Source: Dehalococcoidia bacterium (GTDB taxonomy: Bacteria > Chloroflexota > Dehalococcoidia > Dehalococcoidales > Fen-1064). Taken from it: 16,626 nt of DNA. This document shows, one piece after another, positions 12,457 through 16,626 of the stretch. Numbering within the stretch: the first letter of the stretch is position 1; every line of letters starts with the position of its first letter. The translations under genes and the position numbers were made by a program. The notes under the pieces were generated by a model. It was not told the DNA's origin and did not search any database. It was given only the letters and a program-made list of their open reading frames with translations. The DNA is taken from positions 1 to 16,626 of the forward strand of contig JAUYDN010000049.1 in NCBI GenBank assembly GCA_030691775.1, written 5' to 3'.

Positions 12457-15400
12457 TTACTGGATTTCATCCGCCAGGGTTTCAACTCTCAACCCGTCTT
12501 CCCCTACCAGCCCGATAAGCTGTTGGTGTAGCTCGCGGGCGTAGCCGGTAGTAAGGTCACGGAATTTCAGGTGTTTGGATTTGCCATTTTCAACAATGCG
12601 CAGGTTGACTTCGTCACGGCCCGGGAATTCCTTGAGCGTGGACACGACCCGGTGTAATTTTTTCAGGTCGCTCTCTCTGTCTGCGGTATCGCTAATGCCG
12701 ATGACCAGCCGGTAGTGTTTCAATGGTTCTGGTGGCGGGATGGGTCTGCCGTTCACGGCGGGTAAGCCACCATTAGCGGAGGGACCATCGATAACCATTT
12801 TACCGGTAGAAACAGGACTTGTCTGGTACATCGACCTGCCATTTACCGCGGGTATGCCGTTGGCGGTAGCCGGACCGCTAACCATCGATATCTTGCTGGC
12901 GACCGCAGGCGGCACAGGTTCTACAGGAGCCGGTTTTTTGGGCAGCGCTTGTCCTGGCTGATAGCGACTCGCCTTTTTTACGCTGAGCTGAACGGTATCG
13001 TCACGCACCGTCACCCTGCCCTCCACCATAACAATCGACCCCTCCTCCCATAGCGCCACTGTTTCAGTGTAGATATCCGACCATATCATTACCTCGATAC
13101 TGCCCTCGAGGTCTTCCATCTGCGCCTTGACGAAGGGTTTCCCCGCCCTGGTGATGAGGTGGCTCACGGAAGCGACCATTCCCGCCACGAGCACAATCTG
13201 CCCGTTCATTTCGGCTTCAATCTGGCCGCAGGTCATGATGTTCTCATCAGCGATTTTCCCGGCAAACTGGCTGAAAGGGTGCTCGGAAAGATAGACCCCC
13301 ATCAGCTCCTTTTCCCAGGCAAGCTTATCTTTGACCGGCACATCTACTTCATCCATGCTCAGTCTGGCAAGCGGTACCGGCACTTCCGCACCGAACATAT
13401 CGAACATCGTCGTTTGACCGGAATCCCTGGAACGCTGTTCCCTCTGCGCGAGCGAGAGTATTTCGCCGATGTTAGCGAGTAGTGTGCCGCGGTTGCCCAG
13501 GCTATCCAATGCCCCGGCTTTGACCAGGCTTTCCATCACCCGCCGGTTAAGGCTGGCAAAATCTACGCGACGGCACAGGTCTTCAATCGATTTAAACGGT
13601 CCGTTCTTCTCCCGTTCGCGGATGAGTGATTCGACAGCACCGACGCCCACATTCTTAACCGCCGTCAACCCGAAACGGATTACCGCGGCGCCTTTTTCGT
13701 CCCGCTCTATGGAGAAGTTCGCCAGACTGCGGTTGATATCCGGCGGTAACACCTTAATACCCAACCGCCGGCACTCCCCGATGGCAGTTGTAATCTTCTC
13801 CGTCACCCCCGCGTGAGCCGTGAGCAATGCCGTCATGTATTCAACCGGGTAGTTAGCTTTGAGATAGGCGGTCTGGTAGGCAATGAGCGCGTAGCTGGCG
13901 GCATGCGCCTTGTTAAAGGCATACCCGGCAAACGGCTCGATGAGGGCGAAGACCTGCTCAGCAAGCTCTGTGACAAAGCCCCTGCTTTTCGCTCCTTCGA
14001 TGAAACTGTGCTTTTCTTTCTTTAATACCTCGGGGATTTTCTTGCCCATCGCCTTGCGGAAAATATCCGCTTTACCGAGACTGTAACCGGCAAACTCCTG
14101 CACGATAAATAGCACCTGCTCCTGGTAGACGATAACACCATAGGTCTCTTCCAGGAAGCCCGCCATTACCGGGTGCAAATAGCGGATGGGTTCGAGACCG
14201 TTCTTGGCTTTAATAAAAGTGGGGATATGCTCCATGGGACCGGGTCGGTAGAGCGCCACCATCGCCACGATATCGCTGAAGACGGTGGGCTTGAGTTCTT
14301 TAATATAGCGCCGCATGCCCGCACCTTCAAGCTGGAACACACCGGCGGTCTCACCCGAAGAGAGCAGGGCATAAGTGCGCCTATCGTTGAGTGGAATGCG
14401 GTGCAGGTTAATATCGATGTCTCGATATTCTTTGATGAGGTCGCGGGCTTTGCCCAGGATGGTGAGGTTCGCCAGCCCGAGGAAGTCCATTTTCAGCAGA
14501 CCGATGCGGGCGACGTCGTCCATGGCGAACTGTACCATGACGGCGGTCTCGCTGGTGCTTTTAGGGACCTTCTGTAACGGGACGTGGTTAGTCAAAGGTT
14601 CTTTAGAGATGACCACGCCGGCGGCGTGCGTGCTGGCATGACGGGAAATGCCTTCCACCTTCCGTGCGGTATCGATGAGATTGCGGATGGCGGGGTCTTC
14701 ACGGTAAATGCCGGCAAGCTCCTCAACCTGTTTCAGAGCGTCATCGATGGTCACCCTGGGACCGAAAGGCACGAGCCGCGCCACGCGGTCGACCTCTCCG
14801 TAGGTCATGCCCAGCGCCCTGCCCACATCCCGTATAGCTGCCCGCGCGCCGAGCGTCCCGAAGGTGATAATCTGCGCGACGTGGTCCTGCCCGAATTTGG
14901 CGGCGACATAGCCAATAACCTCATCACGGCGGTCATCCTGGAAATCGAGGTCGACATCCGGCATTTCTTTGCGTTCTAAGTTGAGAAAGCGCTCGAAGAC
15001 AAGCTTGTGAGCGATGGGGTCGATTTCGGTGATGCCCAGGCAGTGCAGGATAATACTGGAGGCGGCGCTACCCCGCACCCCGAATAGAATTTCCTGCTTC
15101 CGTGTAAAAGAAATGATGTCCCATACCACCAGGATATAGTTGGCAAACTGGGTCTGCCGGATAACGTCCAGTTCGTACTCCAGGCGCTGTTTGATTTCTT
15201 CGGACGGATTCGGGTAAAAGCGGGGCAGACCTTCATAACAAAGCTCGCGGAGGTATTGGTCGGGCGTCTTGTCAGGTGGTAGCTCGATTTCCGGCAGGTG
15301 TAAACGCCCGAACTCCAGTTTGAGGTCGCACATGCGGGCGATGCGCTGGGTGTTCTCGATGGCTTCCGGCAGGTCGCGGTATAGCTCCGCCATCTCCTCC

Positions 15401-16131
15401 GTACTGCGCAGGTAGAAGAAATCGCCATCCATCTTCAGGCGCTTCTCGTCCTTGACGGTGGTGTTAGTGCCCACGCAGAGCAGGATTTCGTGTGTAGGCG
15501 CATCTTCGCGGTTGATGTAATGAACATCATTCGTGGCAATCAGCGGGATACCAAGCTCTTTCGCCAGCGGTACCAGCTCCGCGTTGACCTTCTCAAGCTC
15601 GGCGATGGGGTGCCGTTGGACTTCCAGGTAGAAGTCACCGGCGAAGGTCTCTTTGTACCAGAGGGCGGCTTTTCTGGCTTCGTCGATACGTCCGGCGACA
15701 ATATGCTGGGGCACCTCGCCAGCCATGCAGGCGGAGAGCGCTACCAGCCCCTCGCTGTACTCTTTCAGCAGTCCTTTATCGATACGTGGCTTGTAGTAAT
15801 AACCCTCGAGGTGCGACCTGGTGACAATCTGGAGCAGGTTGCGGTAGCCAGTCAGGTTTTTTGCCAGCAGGACAAGGTGGTAGTTGTTTTTATCGCCGGG
15901 AGTGCGGCTGGTACGGCTATTCTGGGCGATGTAAATCTCGCACCCGATGATGGGGCGTAAACCGGCTTCTTTTGCCTTGACGTAGAAATCGATGACGCCG
16001 TACATAACGCCGTGGTCGGTGAGTGCCAGGCTCTCCATACCCAGGGCTTTAGTACGGGCGATGAGTTTATCGATACGGCACATGCCGTCGAGCAGGCTGA
16101 ACTCACTGTGAACGTGGAGGTGCGTGAACAT
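12457..16131 (-). CDS. dnaE: DNA polymerase III alpha subunit
   Basis: Replicative DNA polymerase. 1224 residues, a little longer than E. coli DnaE (1160). Order of domains: PHP domain (about 1-270) starting HLHVHSEFSLLDG; polymerase core with PDVDLDF at 391-397 (D394 and D396) and KMDFLGL with D549 as third catalytic Asp, spaced as in E. coli D401/D403/D555; GYAFNKAHAASYALIAYQTA in the fingers; a helix-hairpin-helix region; an OB fold (QIVLVAGMVASVSHL onward); then a Pro/Gly linker with a 30-residue duplication and a small C-terminal domain. The PHP metal ligands look complete (H6, H8, D15, H40, E65, H85, C135, D202, H204). Start at ATG 16131 with AAAGGAT upstream. Followed by the small membrane protein gene. 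Confidence 0.97.
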   Translation of the reverse strand: MFTHLHVHSEFSLLDGMCRIDKLIARTKALGMESLALTDHGVMYGVIDFYVKAKEAGLRPIIGCEIYIAQNSRTSRTPGDKNNYHLVLLAKNLTGYRNLLQIVTRSHLEGYYYKPRIDKGLLKEYSEGLVALSACMAGEVPQHIVAGRIDEARKAALWYKETFAGDFYLEVQRHPIAELEKVNAELVPLAKELGIPLIATNDVHYINREDAPTHEILLCVGTNTTVKDEKRLKMDGDFFYLRSTEEMAELYRDLPEAIENTQRIARMCDLKLEFGRLHLPEIELPPDKTPDQYLRELCYEGLPRFYPNPSEEIKQRLEYELDVIRQTQFANYILVVWDIISFTRKQEILFGVRGSAASSIILHCLGITEIDPIAHKLVFERFLNLERKEMPDVDLDFQDDRRDEVIGYVAAKFGQDHVAQIITFGTLGARAAIRDVGRALGMTYGEVDRVARLVPFGPRVTIDDALKQVEELAGIYREDPAIRNLIDTARKVEGISRHASTHAAGVVISKEPLTNHVPLQKVPKSTSETAVMVQFAMDDVARIGLLKMDFLGLANLTILGKARDLIKEYRDIDINLHRIPLNDRRTYALLSSGETAGVFQLEGAGMRRYIKELKPTVFSDIVAMVALYRPGPMEHIPTFIKAKNGLEPIRYLHPVMAGFLEETYGVIVYQEQVLFIVQEFAGYSLGKADIFRKAMGKKIPEVLKKEKHSFIEGAKSRGFVTELAEQVFALIEPFAGYAFNKAHAASYALIAYQTAYLKANYPVEYMTALLTAHAGVTEKITTAIGECRRLGIKVLPPDINRSLANFSIERDEKGAAVIRFGLTAVKNVGVGAVESLIREREKNGPFKSIEDLCRRVDFASLNRRVMESLVKAGALDSLGNRGTLLANIGEILSLAQREQRSRDSGQTTMFDMFGAEVPVPLARLSMDEVDVPVKDKLAWEKELMGVYLSEHPFSQFAGKIADENIMTCGQIEAEMNGQIVLVAGMVASVSHLITRAGKPFVKAQMEDLEGSIEVMIWSDIYTETVALWEEGSIVMVEGRVTVRDDTVQLSVKKASRYQPGQALPKKPAPVEPVPPAVASKISMVSGPATANGIPAVNGRSMYQTSPVSTGKMVIDGPSANGGLPAVNGRPIPPPEPLKHYRLVIGISDTADRESDLKKLHRVVSTLKEFPGRDEVNLRIVENGKSKHLKFRDLTTGYARELHQQLIGLVGEDGLRVETLADEIQ
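12746..12885 (-). repeat. 90-bp tandem duplication in dnaE linker
   Basis: Segments at 12746-12798 and 12836-12885 are diverged direct copies 90 bases (30 codons) apart. They encode SGPATANGIPAVNGR and DGPSANGGLPAVNGR. They form a flexible linker between the OB fold and the C-terminal domain. Confidence 0.75.
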
Positions 16132-16168
16132 CGGTATCCTTTGTGTGTTTGGTAATTAAGATAAAAGC

Positions 16169-16174
16169 ATTATA
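16169..16174 (-). promoter_or_regulatory. Extended -10 promoter of dnaE
   Basis: On the minus strand TGCTATAAT gives a consensus -10 with the TGn extension, about 37 bases before the dnaE start. The -35 is poor, which is usual for extended -10 promoters. Confidence 0.6.
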
Positions 16175-16329
16175 GCACAGGGGGTTGGGGTTGTGACGAG
16201 GGGTTTTTTTCTTTTCCGTGAAACGAAAACGATGTAATTAACGATGGCGTAAAACACCGATGGTGCGTTACATTTTCCGGGTAATTTATCACGGCGCGAA
16301 GCACAACCCACGAACGACGAAAATAAGGT

Positions 16330-16360
16330 TGTTATTCTGGAATGGGGCGAAGAATCTCAG
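16330..16360. repeat. Half copy of the palindromic repeat
   Basis: TTATTCTGGA, a short gap, then GGCGAAGAATCTCAGG matches the left half of the 11643-11752 element; no right half follows. The rest of 16175-16384 shows no gene. Confidence 0.6.
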
Positions 16361-16384
16361 GCAATGTATCATTTTGGATACAAC

Positions 16385-16413
16385 TTGACAATAATATAGT
16401 GTTGTTGTAAATT
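16385..16413 (+). promoter_or_regulatory. Possible promoter upstream of the NYN remnant
   Basis: TTGACA (16385-16390), 17 bases, TAAATT (16408-16413). It would start transcription near 16420, only about 7 bases before ATG 16427. Confidence 0.45.
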
Positions 16414-16426
16414 AGTTTCCAAGATT

Positions 16427-16519
16427 ATGGCAACTACATACACTAATAATTATGCCTTCATTGATGGGAACAATTTACACTTGACACTAGTGTCACGTCA
16501 CAACTATAATGTCGGATAG
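16427..16519 (+). pseudogene. Remnant of a NYN (PIN-like nuclease) domain gene, 5' end only
   Basis: The 30-codon frame begins MATTYTNNYAFIDGNNLHL. The segment YAFIDGNNLHL is the characteristic first strand of NYN/LabA-type nuclease domains, including the metal-binding Asp. After it the sequence loses resemblance and stops at TAG 16517. No other frame continues the domain in the remaining 107 bases. No clear ribosome binding site is seen. I call it a decayed fragment; a chance match of 11 residues is less likely but possible. Confidence 0.5.
16481..16510 (+). promoter_or_regulatory. Consensus promoter with palindromic operator
   Basis: TTGACA (16481-16486), 18 bases, TATAAT (16505-16510), both exact consensus hexamers. 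A perfect 14-bp palindrome TGACACTAGTGTCA (16482-16495) covers the -35 and part of the spacer. It points out of the window; the last 110 bases show no start codon with a lasting frame, so the target may be an RNA gene or a gene with a long leader. Confidence 0.65.
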
Positions 16520-16626
16520 AGTCGATGGAGTTTAACACGCGCGTCCCGTGCGGTGAATTGCCAGCAAACCTTTGCGTTACGATTGTCACGATGAATCTGC
16601 CAAGCTGACACAGCTGCTTGGGCCTG

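Noticed and set aside
12740..12961. Plus-strand open frames across dnaE
   Set aside because: They are antisense shadows of the polymerase gene, which has clear motifs throughout.

Overview
The window looks like a chromosomal segment of an anaerobic bacterium that respires formate. It probably comes from an environmental lineage such as Dehalococcoidia/Chloroflexi. That guess rests on the gene set and on the many palindromic intergenic repeats, not on any marker I could align, so the assignment is tentative. Genes are moderately GC-rich; the gaps are AT-richer and crowded with repeats.

Layout. 1-1282: repeat-rich intergenic DNA with a tRNA-Gly(TCC) on the minus strand and the leader of the next operon. 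1283-6842: a formate dehydrogenase operon, fdnG-fdnH-fdnI-fdhE. fdnG reads through an in-frame UGA (codon 191) as selenocysteine, so it is one 1013-residue gene and not two. 6843-7465: repeats. 7466-8748: a Tat translocase set (two TatA/B-type proteins and TatC). 8997-9092: selC, the selenocysteine tRNA (anticodon TCA). 9093-10162: an unrecognised cassette with an 8-bp motif array, a 41-residue ORF, a strongly folded RNA-like segment and a helix-turn-helix/coiled-coil protein. 10302-11432 (minus): an Old Yellow Enzyme-type flavin oxidoreductase. 12027-16131 (minus): dnaE followed by a small membrane protein gene. 16132-16626: AT-rich DNA with a repeat fragment, a broken NYN-domain gene start and a near-perfect promoter pointing out of the window.

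How the genes fit together. FdnG carries a Tat signal, needs the Tat pore for export, needs tRNA-Sec to be translated, and needs FdhE to mature; FdnH and FdnI pass electrons to the membrane. Formate oxidation, export machinery and the Sec tRNA therefore lie within 8 kb. SelA, SelB and SelD are not in the window.

Most unusual points: (i) the second cysteine of the FdnG Fe-S motif is Asp; (ii) fdhE carries two in-frame units of a repeat otherwise found between genes; (iii) the 9.1-10.2 kb cassette has two promoters of matching design (TTACyTGC directly before the -10) and a three-way-junction-like RNA fold; (iv) a 122-bp repeat is present in two identical copies 11.6 kb apart.
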